From Alphaproteobacteria bacterium (lineage in GTDB: Bacteria > Pseudomonadota > Alphaproteobacteria > ATCC43930 > CGMCC-115725): DNA of 20,901 nt. A program made the position numbers and the translations under genes. Below the pieces are notes generated by a model, which ran no database searches, had not been told where the DNA came from, and saw only the letters and a program-made list of their open reading frames with translations. The DNA is taken from positions 1-20,901 of the forward strand of contig VAZR01000078.1 in assembly GCA_005888515.1 (NCBI GenBank), given 5' to 3'. Of this stretch, positions 1 through 8,246 are shown piece by piece (position 1 is the first letter of the stretch; every line of letters starts with the position of its first letter).

Positions 1-858
1 TGGTGCCGCTATCTCCTGCCACAGGCGCTGGATGTCACGGTAGCCGATCGGGGTAATGTCGCCGGCGGCGAGCCATTCGCCGACCGCGCCGCTCGCAAAC
101 AGCGCGTACTCGCGGGTGCGCCAGCCGGCATGCGCAGGGGCGATCGTCTCGATCTCACCCAGCGCCGTGGCATGCAGGGCGAACAGCGTGATCCCCGGAC
201 TCAGCCCCTCAATCGTCTCGCGATAGCGCTGCTCGACCACATCGGCCTCGACCGGCAGCGTGCCGCGGAAATGATCGATGACCGGCAGCCCGGCGGCATC
301 GAGCCGCGCCACCGCCTCGGCGTAGCTGGCACGCTCCGGCGCCCAGCGGATCGCACGCGGCAAGACCGGCACGACGCCGTAATCGACCGCGAGCCGCACA
401 TGCATTTCGATCAGCTCGGGCAGCATCGCCGCCGCCATATGCGCATCGATATGCGTCGGCTTGATCCCGGCGGCGAGGGCGAGATCGATCTGGGCGCGCA
501 ATTCGGCTTCTGCAGCTTCGGGCACGAGATGCGCGCGGAAGCTGGCGGTATCGCGCCAGAGATAGCCGTCCTCGTCGATCAGGCCGGAGGCCCGGCTAGT
601 CGTCGACAATGGGCGCCAGCGGTAGTGTTGCCATTCGCTGGTCAGGGTCAGATGGACGCCGAGGTCGAGCGCCGGGTCGGCAGCGGCTGCCTCGGCGATC
701 TCGCGGAACCACGGGCACGGCACCATGACCGAGCCGCAGGTCACCGCGCCCACCGCGGCCAGTTCGAGAAAGGCACGGTTCGCGCCGTGGCACATCGCCA
801 GGTCATCGACGTGCAGGATGACCGCGCGGTCGACGCCGAGTTTCGCGGCAAGGGTCAT
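1..858 (-). CDS. YdjC/ChbG-family carbohydrate deacetylase, 3'-truncated by the window edge
   Basis: Reading leftward from the ATG at 858-856, the frame is open for 286 codons and runs off the window, so the C-terminus is missing. The protein has the hallmarks of the YdjC/ChbG family of metal-dependent deacetylases acting on N-acetylated sugars. An early DD pair (HVDDLAMC, D18-D19) is followed by GVHLTLTSEW (H69) and then THIDAHM (H136, D138, H140), matching the family's metal and catalytic Asp/His layout. Members of this fold act on chitooligosaccharides or lipid-linked sugars; the substrate here is not evident. The gene diverges from the membrane protein starting at 958 across about 99 nt. 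Next to lipid-sugar type genes an envelope-sugar role is possible (inference). The family is clear and the substrate unknown. Confidence 0.88.
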   Translation of the reverse strand, partial: MTLAAKLGVDRAVILHVDDLAMCHGANRAFLELAAVGAVTCGSVMVPCPWFREIAEAAAADPALDLGVHLTLTSEWQHYRWRPLSTTSRASGLIDEDGYLWRDTASFRAHLVPEAAEAELRAQIDLALAAGIKPTHIDAHMAAAMLPELIEMHVRLAVDYGVVPVLPRAIRWAPERASYAEAVARLDAAGLPVIDHFRGTLPVEADVVEQRYRETIEGLSPGITLFALHATALGEIETIAPAHAGWRTREYALFASGAVGEWLAAGDITPIGYRDIQRLWQEIAAP

Positions 859-957
859 GTCAGCCCCGGGCTCAAGCGCTTCGAATCCGGATCACCGCTG
901 AGTGGCATCCTGTGGGTAAACGCGACCGGCCAGTTTCATGCTACAGACCGGAACACG

Positions 958-2517
958 ATGTTGCAGCGGAATTTGCGCTCTGCGCCTCCAGCCATTGCTG
1001 CGGAAACGCGTCCCGTGCCGACCGAATGGGCCGCAATCCGGGTGCTGATTGCCGGCCTGGCGCTGCTTGCGCTGTTCTGTATCCCGATCTTTTCGGCCGT
1101 GCTGCCGCCGCTATTCGATTACCCGAACCATCTGGCGCGGTTCTGGGTTCTTGCGATGGGGGGTAACGTCTTCTACGGGGTGCATTGGGCGCCGTTGCCG
1201 AATTTGGCCGGCGATGTGATCGTGCCAATGCTCGCCCGGCTGATGCCGCTCGATGTCGCCGGTAAGCTGTTCCTGGTGACGGTTTTTGGACAAATCGTCG
1301 GTGGCGCGGCCTCGCTCAACCGCGCCGCCAGCGGCGGCTGGCGGCTCTGGCCGTTGCTGAGCGTGGCCTTTCTGTACAACCGGCAATTTTTATGGGGGTT
1401 CGTCAATTACCTGTTCGGGCTCGGCGTTGCGCTCTGCGGCGCGGCGTTGTGGCTGCGCATGGAGCGGGCCCGCGCTTCGCTGCGTGTAATCGTCTCCGCG
1501 CTCGTCGCGCTGTTGTGTTTCTTCAGCCACCTCGCCGCGTTCGGTTTGTATGCCCTGATCATCCTCGGCATCGAGGTGCAGCCGGCAATCGCCGAACTGC
1601 GCAACCGGCGCTGGTCCGCTCTTGCTCGCCGTATGGCGCTGTTTGCCGCACAATTCCTGATCCCGGCCGCGATCGTCCTCGGCTCGTGGCGGGTTGCGGA
1701 GGGCGGGATCAGCTACGCCGGCTGGTGGCGCAAAGCCGATCTGCTGTTCAGCGTCTTCGACAATTACAGCCGCCCGTTCGACATCGCCTGTTTTGCGCTG
1801 CTGCTGATGCTGCTCGGCGTGCTCGTGTGGCAGCAGCGTTTGTGCATCGCGCCGCGCCTAGGGCCGGCGATTGCACTTGTCGTCGCGGCCTATCTGCTGT
1901 TGCCGAGCCAATTGCTGTCGGGTTCGGGCCTCGATCACCGGATCCCGGTTGCGCTGTTCGTGCTGTTGGTCGCGTCGGCGGCGCCCCGGTTTCCGAGCCG
2001 CAGGACGGCGATGATCGTCGGAAGCCTCGCAATCGTCGTGCTGCTGGCTCGGTTTGTGGTCATCGAGTCCGTCTGGCGCGACGCCGACCGCATCTATACC
2101 GCCGATCTCGCCGGGCTCGATGCGCTGCCGGCCGGTACGAAGCTCGCGGTCGCCTATCCCGGCGACGCCATCAATGCCACCACGACACCTGAGGTGCATT
2201 TGCCGACCGTGGCCGTTGCGCGGCGTGAGGCTTTTGTCCCGACTCTGTTCGCCTACCCGGCGCAGCAGCCGATCGCCCTGAATCCGCCCTATGACCGGCT
2301 CGCCGCGGCAGCCACGCCTTTCGAATTATGGTCGGCCTTGGTGACCGGCAACGCCGAGACACAGCAGCGGGTATCCGCCGCGCTGTCGCAATACGATGCG
2401 ATCGTTTTTGTCGCTCGGACATCGTTCGTGGTACCGGCGCGGCATTGTCTGCGGCCGCTATCGGTACGTCCGACTTTCCAGATCTTTGCGCTGTCTCATA
2501 GCGAGGGTTGCCCTTAG
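958..2517 (+). CDS. Polytopic integral membrane protein, 519 aa, GT-C-like topology
   Basis: The open frame extends far upstream, but everything before 858 is antisense to the deacetylase, so I chose the ATG at 958. The Shine-Dalgarno is weak. The protein has about ten hydrophobic segments. An early conserved-looking loop motif DYPNHLARFW follows the first membrane segment (about residues 25-45). Acidic first-loop motifs of this kind are typical of GT-C glycosyltransferase-like membrane proteins, but I cannot assign a named family. The last 130 residues are mostly soluble and probably periplasmic. It ends tail-to-tail with the 610-aa membrane protein, the two stop codons sharing TTAG. The neighbouring GT2-GtrA fusion suggests lipid-linked sugar handling; this is inference. 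It is certainly coding, and its function is unassigned. Confidence 0.8.
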   Translation: MLQRNLRSAPPAIAAETRPVPTEWAAIRVLIAGLALLALFCIPIFSAVLPPLFDYPNHLARFWVLAMGGNVFYGVHWAPLPNLAGDVIVPMLARLMPLDVAGKLFLVTVFGQIVGGAASLNRAASGGWRLWPLLSVAFLYNRQFLWGFVNYLFGLGVALCGAALWLRMERARASLRVIVSALVALLCFFSHLAAFGLYALIILGIEVQPAIAELRNRRWSALARRMALFAAQFLIPAAIVLGSWRVAEGGISYAGWWRKADLLFSVFDNYSRPFDIACFALLLMLLGVLVWQQRLCIAPRLGPAIALVVAAYLLLPSQLLSGSGLDHRIPVALFVLLVASAAPRFPSRRTAMIVGSLAIVVLLARFVVIESVWRDADRIYTADLAGLDALPAGTKLAVAYPGDAINATTTPEVHLPTVAVARREAFVPTLFAYPAQQPIALNPPYDRLAAAATPFELWSALVTGNAETQQRVSAALSQYDAIVFVARTSFVVPARHCLRPLSVRPTFQIFALSHSEGCP

Positions 2518-4346
2518 CGGCACAGCGGCGGCCAGGCGAGGATGCGCTGCCAGCGCTGCGCGCGCGCTTCCGGCGGATAGGGCCAGCTCGCCCGTCGCTG
2601 CCAACCCTCGGGCCCATGTTCGAGAAGCGCTGCTGCACCGTCACCGGTGCAGGAAATTAGCGCGAGCTGGTAGCCGAGCCGCGCCGCCTCGGCGAGCGCT
2701 GCGTCGTCGGCGGTTTGCCGCTCCAGCAGGTCCAAGCGCCGGCGCGGCGCGACATCCGTAAGAACCCCGGAGAGCATGTCGGAGAGGCTGCCATTATCGC
2801 CGGGCAGCAGAAGCGCCAGCCGGTCGCCGTCCTTCACGTAAGGCTTCACGTTATGGCCGAGATCCCAGACCAGCGGCTGCGGCATCACCAGATCGAAGCG
2901 GAGGCGGTACGCGAAACCAATCGGCACCAGCAGCGCCAAAACGACGAGCGCCGTGCCCGCCGGTCTACCGAAGCGGGTTAGAAGCTCGTTTCCGAGCAGC
3001 AGATCCCGGACTACGAGCGCCAGAGCCAATACCAGCACCAACGCCAGATGCGTGTTGTAGCGGAAGAAGGAATGCGCCTCGGCGCTCATCTCGCCTGGAA
3101 AATGGGCGATATAAGCCGCCATCAAATAAAGATTGTAGAGGACGAAAGCGGCGGCGTGGAACGCTAGCACGCGGGTCGTCATCGTCCATCCATGCCGGCG
3201 CAGCAATGGCGGCAAGCTTGCGAACGCCAGCACGACACAGCCGAAATAGACCGGCTTCTCGGTGATGATCTTGCCGATGCTCCGAAATGTCGCCGGGAGT
3301 GTGCTCCAGTTCCATTCGGCCATCGGCAATGGCGTCAGCTCTGCTACGCCGGCATGCGCCACGTAATAGCGCCAGACACCGTAAAGCAGCAGCGCCGGCA
3401 ATACGGCAATCACAGTTGCGCGGATCAGCCTCGGACGGGCCACCGCGCGTTCGGCCAAGCCGGCGACAATGGCCGCGCCGGCCAGCGCGGCAACGAGACC
3501 GACGCCGGATTGCTTGGTGTTGACCATCGCCGCGAGGATCAAACACTGCGAGAGCAGATGTGTCGGACGGCTGCCCGCGGCGAGTTCCCGCTGTCCGACG
3601 GCGAACAGCCAGGCGGCGAACAAGACCGTGACCGCCAAGGCCGCTTCGGCATATCCCGAGAAGTCGATGCGCGGCACAAAACCGGGATTGAGCAGCGTCG
3701 CCAGCAAAAAGCCGAGCGCCGTCAGCTGCCAGGAGGGCATCTCGCGGTTTTCCGCCGACGGGGAGGCGAGAGCGCGCGCCAGCCCAAGAGCGGCCGTCAG
3801 TTGCAGCAATACATTGACGAGCGACAGGCCCGATGGCGGGTAGTCGGGATCAACCAGCGACCCGAGAAACGTCAGGAACAACCCGTTGTACGGCGAGGCC
3901 GGCAGGAAGGAGGCGCTCGGCGGCAGCCACGATGTCGGCAACCGCGCATAATCGACGAGGTAAACCGCGTTTGGCAGCAGGTAGGCGAAGGTGTCGGGCT
4001 GCGACGGCCGGATCGGCGCCATGATCAGCCAGAGCGGCAATGTCAGCACCAGCATCCGGCCGAGCGCTTGCCAATCGCCGCGCTGCAGCCGGGTTCGCCG
4101 GATCAGCTGGGTGGCTGCCGCGACGATCACAAACGCGATCGCCGGCCAGCGCAGGCTGGCCGGTACCAGCACACCCCACAACGTCAACAAAATGCATAGG
4201 GTGCCCCAGCCGGCGAGCATCCGGCATTCGACGCCAAAGCGCCGGCCAGCTAGCCCGGTCCCGGCGAAGGCAAGGACGAGGCCGAGGCCCCAGGTTACGG
4301 CCAGCCCAGCGAAATCGCGAAGCTGCGGCAGGTAGGGCGCGATCAC
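2514..4346 (-). CDS. Large polytopic membrane protein, 610 aa, possible GT-C glycosyltransferase
   Basis: A GTG at 4346 starts a 610-aa protein with roughly a dozen hydrophobic segments and a soluble C-terminal region of about 110 residues. The loop motif QPDTFAYLLPNAVYLVDY (near residue 120) follows the third or fourth membrane helix and resembles the acidic periplasmic loop of GT-C enzymes that use polyprenyl-phosphate sugars. A second loop carries DPDYPPSG. No exact family is recognised. It is divergent from the GT2-GtrA gene (87 nt apart) and convergent with the 519-aa membrane protein, overlapping it by 4 nt. A bidirectional promoter region at 4347-4433 could co-regulate it with the GT2-GtrA gene. 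A transfer role using that neighbour's product is inference. The start is uncertain because no clear ribosome binding site precedes the GTG. Confidence 0.8.
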   Translation of the reverse strand: MIAPYLPQLRDFAGLAVTWGLGLVLAFAGTGLAGRRFGVECRMLAGWGTLCILLTLWGVLVPASLRWPAIAFVIVAAATQLIRRTRLQRGDWQALGRMLVLTLPLWLIMAPIRPSQPDTFAYLLPNAVYLVDYARLPTSWLPPSASFLPASPYNGLFLTFLGSLVDPDYPPSGLSLVNVLLQLTAALGLARALASPSAENREMPSWQLTALGFLLATLLNPGFVPRIDFSGYAEAALAVTVLFAAWLFAVGQRELAAGSRPTHLLSQCLILAAMVNTKQSGVGLVAALAGAAIVAGLAERAVARPRLIRATVIAVLPALLLYGVWRYYVAHAGVAELTPLPMAEWNWSTLPATFRSIGKIITEKPVYFGCVVLAFASLPPLLRRHGWTMTTRVLAFHAAAFVLYNLYLMAAYIAHFPGEMSAEAHSFFRYNTHLALVLVLALALVVRDLLLGNELLTRFGRPAGTALVVLALLVPIGFAYRLRFDLVMPQPLVWDLGHNVKPYVKDGDRLALLLPGDNGSLSDMLSGVLTDVAPRRRLDLLERQTADDAALAEAARLGYQLALISCTGDGAAALLEHGPEGWQRRASWPYPPEARAQRWQRILAWPPLCR

Positions 4347-4433
4347 GCGAATGGGTCGCAGCCGGTTGGGTAAGGACGTGGGGTAGCCTTGACAGGCCGG
4401 TCGCAGGCCGGTTCTCTCGGATCGGGAGCAGTC

Positions 4434-5627
4434 ATGATCTCGACCGTCAGTCCGCGGACCATCGATGAGTTAGACGCCGCCACACCGGCCGCCGCACCAA
4501 GCGCCGGCGGGCCCGAATTATGCGTCGTGGTGCCGACCTTTAATGAACGCGACAATGTCGACATCCTGATCCAGAGGCTCGACCAGGCATTGCAGGGCAT
4601 CGACTGGGAGGTTGTCTTTGTCGACGACAACTCGCCGGACGGCACCGCCGAGCATGTCCGCGCGCTCGGCGCGCGCGATCGGCGCGCGCGCTGCATACGC
4701 CGGGTCGGCCGACGCGGCCTCAGTTCAGCTTGCATCGAGGGCATGTTATCGACATCGGCACCGTTGATCGCCGTCATCGACGGCGATCTTCAGCATGATG
4801 AATCCCTGCTGCCGCGCATGCGCGACACGTTGAAGCAAGCTCCCGGGAAGCAAGCCGCGGGCGCGCAAGATGCGGCGGATGTCGTCATCGCCAGCCGTTA
4901 TATCGAAACCGGCAGCCCAGATGGGCTTTCGTCCGATCGGCGCAAGCGCCTGAGCCTCTTCGGCGCGCGGCTCGCGAGACGCCTCGTGAAGGCCGATGTC
5001 GCCGACTCGGTCAGCGGCTTCTTCATGCTGCGCCGCGAACTGCTCGACGAGGTCGCACCGCGCCTTTCCGGCATCGGCACCAAAATCCTGATCGACATCC
5101 TCGCTTCGGCCCCGCGGCCGTTGCGGGTCGTCGAATTGCCCTATCGGTTTCGCGCCCGCGATCGAGGCCAGAGCAAGCTCGATACGTTCACCGCGCTCGA
5201 GTACCTCCTGCTGCTCGCCGAAAAGGTGAGCCACCGCTATTTCTCACACCGGATACTGCTGTTCGGGATCGTCGGCGCGACCGGCGTGGTCGTCAATCTG
5301 GCCGTGCTACGTCTATTGCTGATGCTCGGGAGCGTCGGGTTCACCGCCGCTGAATCGGTCGCCACCCTGGTGGCGATGGTGTCGAATTTCTTTCTCAATA
5401 ACATGCTGACCTACCGCGATTGCCGGCTGGTGGGCTGGCAGGCGGTGCGCGGTTTGGCGTCGTTCATGGGACTGTGTGGGCTCGGCGCGCTGACCAATGT
5501 CGCAGTCGCGCGCGATGTCTATGAACTCACCGGCATGTGGCTCGTCGCCGGAATCGCCGGCGCGGCGATCGGCGCCTTGCTGAACTACGCGCTGACCTCG
5601 ATCTTCACTTGGGGCAGGCGCCCCTAG
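4434..5627 (+). CDS. GT2 polyprenyl-phosphate glycosyltransferase fused to a GtrA-like domain
   Basis: The N-terminal two-thirds is a DPM1/ArnC-type GT2 enzyme, which moves a sugar from a nucleotide donor to polyprenyl phosphate on the cytoplasmic face. Visible motifs are VVVPTFNERDNV (31-42), the nucleotide-binding VDDNSPDGT (63-71), the DxD-type DGDLQHD (116-122), and RYRxR-like YRFRARDRGQSKLD (237-250). Residues 272-393 form a four-helix GtrA domain (PF04138 type), a class implicated in flipping or partnering lipid-linked sugars. The ATG at 4434 was chosen over an upstream in-frame TTG at 4389 because GGGAG sits about six bases before it. The 397-aa length suits this two-domain architecture. 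It likely makes and presents a polyprenyl-P-hexose for one of the adjacent polytopic proteins (inference). Confidence 0.92.
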   Translation: MISTVSPRTIDELDAATPAAAPSAGGPELCVVVPTFNERDNVDILIQRLDQALQGIDWEVVFVDDNSPDGTAEHVRALGARDRRARCIRRVGRRGLSSACIEGMLSTSAPLIAVIDGDLQHDESLLPRMRDTLKQAPGKQAAGAQDAADVVIASRYIETGSPDGLSSDRRKRLSLFGARLARRLVKADVADSVSGFFMLRRELLDEVAPRLSGIGTKILIDILASAPRPLRVVELPYRFRARDRGQSKLDTFTALEYLLLLAEKVSHRYFSHRILLFGIVGATGVVVNLAVLRLLLMLGSVGFTAAESVATLVAMVSNFFLNNMLTYRDCRLVGWQAVRGLASFMGLCGLGALTNVAVARDVYELTGMWLVAGIAGAAIGALLNYALTSIFTWGRRP

Positions 5628-5644
5628 GCTTTCGCGGCCCCGGC

Positions 5645-5668
5645 GTGCCGGCGATTTTCAGCCGGCAT
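5645..5668 (+). terminator. Hairpin after the GT2-GtrA gene
   Basis: GTGCCGGC and GCCGGCAT pair (seven Watson-Crick pairs plus one wobble) around an 8-nt loop, 17 nt past the stop. No T-run follows on the plus strand, so if it ends transcription it is not a canonical intrinsic terminator. It lies in the 63-nt gap before fzlA. Confidence 0.35.
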
Positions 5669-5690
5669 CAGGGCCGGTACAATTGCCGAC

Positions 5691-6359
5691 ATGCGGGTTC
5701 TCTATCATCTCACCTTGTCGCCGAGCGCTCGCAAGGTGCGCCTCGTCCTTGCCGAGAAGAACCTCGATTTTACGCTGAAGCTCGAAAAAGTATGGGAGCG
5801 GCGGGCGGAATTCCTGGCCCTCAACCCCTCCGGCGAAGTGCCGGTCCTGATCGAGCCGGACGGCACCGTCCTCGCGGGGGCGGACGCCATCGTCGAGTAT
5901 CTCGACGAAGTCTATCGCGAGAAGATCCTGATCGGCATCAACCCGGTTGATCGCGCCGAGGTGCGCCGGCTGTGCGCCTGGTTCGATCTCAAGATGAACC
6001 TCGAAGTGACCGAGAACCTGCTCGGCGAGAAGATGATGCGGCGGTATCAGGGGCAGGGCCAGCCGAACTCGCAGGCGATTCGCGCTGGGCACGCCAATTT
6101 GCCCGGCCATCTCGACTACATCGGCTATCTCGTGGAGCGGCGGCGCTGGCTCGCGGGCGACCATTTTTCGGCCGCCGATATCACCGCGGCGGCGCATCTC
6201 TCGAGCCTCGATTATCTCGGCGATGTGCCGTGGGATGCGCACGAGCCGGCCAAGGAATGGTATGCCCGGATCAAGTCGCGTCCGAGCTTCCGCCCGATCC
6301 TGTCCGATCACGTTCCCGGCGTATCGCCGCCGAAGCACTATACCGATCTCGATTTCTGA
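5691..6359 (+). CDS. fzlA: FzlA-like glutathione S-transferase-fold cell-division protein
   Basis: A 222-aa GST-fold protein. It begins MRVLYHLTLSPSARKVRLVL with a thioredoxin-like domain (about 1-80), including NPSGEVPVL with the cis-proline, and continues into an all-helical C-terminal domain. Several features match the alphaproteobacterial FzlA family rather than catalytic GSTs: the VWERR motif after strand 2, RRLCAWFDLK, the RRRWLAGD and SLDYLGDV segments, and the tail HYTDLDF. In Caulobacter FzlA binds FtsZ and is needed for constriction. The C-terminal tail, important for FzlA function there, is intact. It starts at the ATG at 5691 without an obvious ribosome binding site. It is convergent with the SHOCT gene, which ends 6 nt away. 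The symbol rests on recalled family features rather than an alignment. Confidence 0.82.
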   Translation: MRVLYHLTLSPSARKVRLVLAEKNLDFTLKLEKVWERRAEFLALNPSGEVPVLIEPDGTVLAGADAIVEYLDEVYREKILIGINPVDRAEVRRLCAWFDLKMNLEVTENLLGEKMMRRYQGQGQPNSQAIRAGHANLPGHLDYIGYLVERRRWLAGDHFSAADITAAAHLSSLDYLGDVPWDAHEPAKEWYARIKSRPSFRPILSDHVPGVSPPKHYTDLDF

Positions 6360-6365
6360 CCCGCA

Positions 6366-6851
6366 TCACAGCGCGACCAGCGCTCGCTTCGCGGCGAATT
6401 CCTCCGGCGTCAGGATGCCGGCATCGCGCAGCTCCTCCAGCATGCGCAATTGGATGAGGCCGCTCGATGCCGTGAAGGCGCTCATGCTGCCGAAGCGCAG
6501 CTCCACCGGAATCGTCCCCTGCTGCAGCAGCACAAAGGCAATCGCGAGCGCGGCAGTGCCGAGCAAAAACAAAATGCCCTGATACGGAAATCCGGCGGCG
6601 AGATCGGCGAGGGCGCACACCGCCAGCAGAATCGCGCCGGTGGCGGCGGCCTGTTTGGCGGTCACGATCGTCGCCGGATGGCGGCCGATCAGCCAATAGA
6701 TCCCGGCGGCGATCGCCAGCACCAGGACGGCAGAAACCAGATCGTGCGGCCCGGTGGCTGCCGTGAACAAGGCGGCGAGAATCGTGAGTGCGACCGCCAC
6801 GACCACCGAATAGCTCAAGGTTTCTGACATGTTTGGCATCGATGTCTGCAT
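6366..6851 (-). CDS. Small membrane protein with C-terminal SHOCT domain
   Basis: A 161-aa protein with four hydrophobic segments (about residues 15-30, 39-56, 69-87 and 94-110). It ends in a SHOCT module, LEELRDAGILTPEEFAAKRA, a short domain found at protein ends and thought to mediate oligomerisation. An in-frame ATG 21 nt upstream (6872) overlaps a purine-rich GGAGGTAGGGGG stretch, which I read as the ribosome binding site for the ATG at 6851. It diverges from the MFS exporter gene at 6921. No specific function can be given. Confidence 0.75.
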   Translation of the reverse strand: MQTSMPNMSETLSYSVVVAVALTILAALFTAATGPHDLVSAVLVLAIAAGIYWLIGRHPATIVTAKQAAATGAILLAVCALADLAAGFPYQGILFLLGTAALAIAFVLLQQGTIPVELRFGSMSAFTASSGLIQLRMLEELRDAGILTPEEFAAKRALVAL

Positions 6852-6902
6852 TTCGGGTCCCCCTACCTCCATCGGCCCCTATTAGGTCTCCCTGACGATT
6901 GC

Positions 6903-6915
6903 CCGCATAATGCGG
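6903..6915. promoter_or_regulatory. 13-nt perfect dyad just upstream of the MFS start codon
   Basis: CCGCAT-A-ATGCGG is a perfect inverted repeat ending 5 nt before the GTG of the exporter. It lies in the 69-nt divergent spacer shared with the SHOCT gene. Its position suits an operator or a structure that masks translation initiation. No regulator gene is adjacent, so the function is unproven. Confidence 0.35.
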
Positions 6916-6920
6916 CATCC

Positions 6921-8246
6921 GTGCGCAACACCAGGATCCCGCTTTCTTTGGCCTTCGACCGTCTTCGTCTCGCTGCCGGGTTCGGCAATGTCGCCCCCGC
7001 TTTCGCTCACCGCAACTACCGCGTTTATGTCAGCGGCAATGCGGTCGGCTTGATCGGCACCTGGCTGCAACGGGTCTCGGTCGGGTGGCTGGCATGGACC
7101 CTGACCCATTCGGGCGCCTGGCTCGGCATCATGTCGATGGCGGAGTTCTTTCCGGTCGTGTTCCTGAGCCCGCTCGCCGGAGTGCTCGCCGATCGCCGCA
7201 ACCAGGTCAGCGTCATCCGCACGACCCAAATCATCGGCGGGCTGCAGGCGAGCTTGTTGGCGCTGCTTGTCTACACGGGCGCGATCTCGATCGAGTCGTT
7301 GTTTGCCCTGACCCTGCTGCTCGGCATCACCAATTCCTTCGCGCAGCCCTCGCGCATGGCGCTGATCTCGAACCTGGTCGACCGCGCAGCGCTGCCTTCC
7401 GCGTTGGCGATCAACTCGATCGTGTTCAATTCGGCGCGCTTCATCGGCCCGGCGATCGCCGGACTTATCATCGCCCAGGCGAGCGTTGGCGCGGCTTTCG
7501 CCGTCAACGCCGCGACCTACGCGATCTTTTTCGCGGCGATGACCCGGCTGCGCCGCGTTCCCGCGTTGTCGGGCGGCGCGGCGCGCAATGTGCTGAAGGC
7601 GTCAGCCGAAGCCTACAGCTATGTCAGCCATCATCCCGGCATCGCACCGATGCTGCTGCTGTTCACGATCACGACGATCGGCACGCGCGGCTATGTCGAG
7701 CTGTTCCCCGGCTTTGCCGACGACGTCTTCCAGCGCGGCGCGACCGGGCTGTCAGTATTGGTGTCGACCGTCGGGCTCGGCGCGATCTGCGGCGGCGCCT
7801 GGATGCTGTTGCGGCCGGGGCTCAGCGGGTTGACCGGGGTCGTGCTCGGCCACACGCTGGTCATCTCGCTGGCGATCCTCGCCTTTACCGCGACCGATCA
7901 GTTCTATATCGCGCTGCCGTTCGTTTTTATCGCCGGCACCGCGATGGTGATCACCGGGGTCGGCGCGCAGACCTTGATCCAGGCCTCGGTCGAACCGCAG
8001 ATGCGCGGGCGGGTCATGGCGCTCTACGGCATGATCTTCCGCGCCGGTCCGGCGCTCGGCGCGGTGCTGATGGGCTCGCTGAGCGAGCGCTTCGGGTTGC
8101 GCCTGCCGCTGGCGGTCGGCGCGGTGATATCGGTCGCAGTGTGCGCGTTCACCTGGGCGCGCCAGCGGCGGATTGCGCCGCTTCTCGAAAGCGAGCCGCC
8201 GTCCCGCGGGGAGGCCAACACCGCGGCGGAGAAGGGCGCTCCGTGA
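6921..8246 (+). CDS. MFS exporter, DHA3/EntS-like (MFS_3 type)
   Basis: A 441-aa major facilitator superfamily protein with about twelve membrane segments. The N-terminal RNYRVYVSGNAVGLIGTWLQ and the loop GVLADRRNQ between TM2 and TM3 are characteristic of the MFS_3/EntS group of proton-driven drug or siderophore exporters. A similar loop, GSLSERFGLR, is near the end. It starts at a GTG with no strong ribosome binding site, and no better start is visible downstream. Its stop overlaps the GTG of the epimerase gene by 4 nt (GTGA), indicating translational coupling. Substrate cannot be inferred: there is no siderophore or resistance cluster here. Confidence 0.88.
   Translation: MRNTRIPLSLAFDRLRLAAGFGNVAPAFAHRNYRVYVSGNAVGLIGTWLQRVSVGWLAWTLTHSGAWLGIMSMAEFFPVVFLSPLAGVLADRRNQVSVIRTTQIIGGLQASLLALLVYTGAISIESLFALTLLLGITNSFAQPSRMALISNLVDRAALPSALAINSIVFNSARFIGPAIAGLIIAQASVGAAFAVNAATYAIFFAAMTRLRRVPALSGGAARNVLKASAEAYSYVSHHPGIAPMLLLFTITTIGTRGYVELFPGFADDVFQRGATGLSVLVSTVGLGAICGGAWMLLRPGLSGLTGVVLGHTLVISLAILAFTATDQFYIALPFVFIAGTAMVITGVGAQTLIQASVEPQMRGRVMALYGMIFRAGPALGAVLMGSLSERFGLRLPLAVGAVISVAVCAFTWARQRRIAPLLESEPPSRGEANTAAEKGAP

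Noticed and set aside
130..957. N-terminal extension of the 519-aa membrane protein giving 795 aa
   Set aside because: The region is antisense to a clear YdjC-family gene and its translation is Arg/Gln/Asp-rich low-quality sequence. The hydrophobic protein begins at 958.
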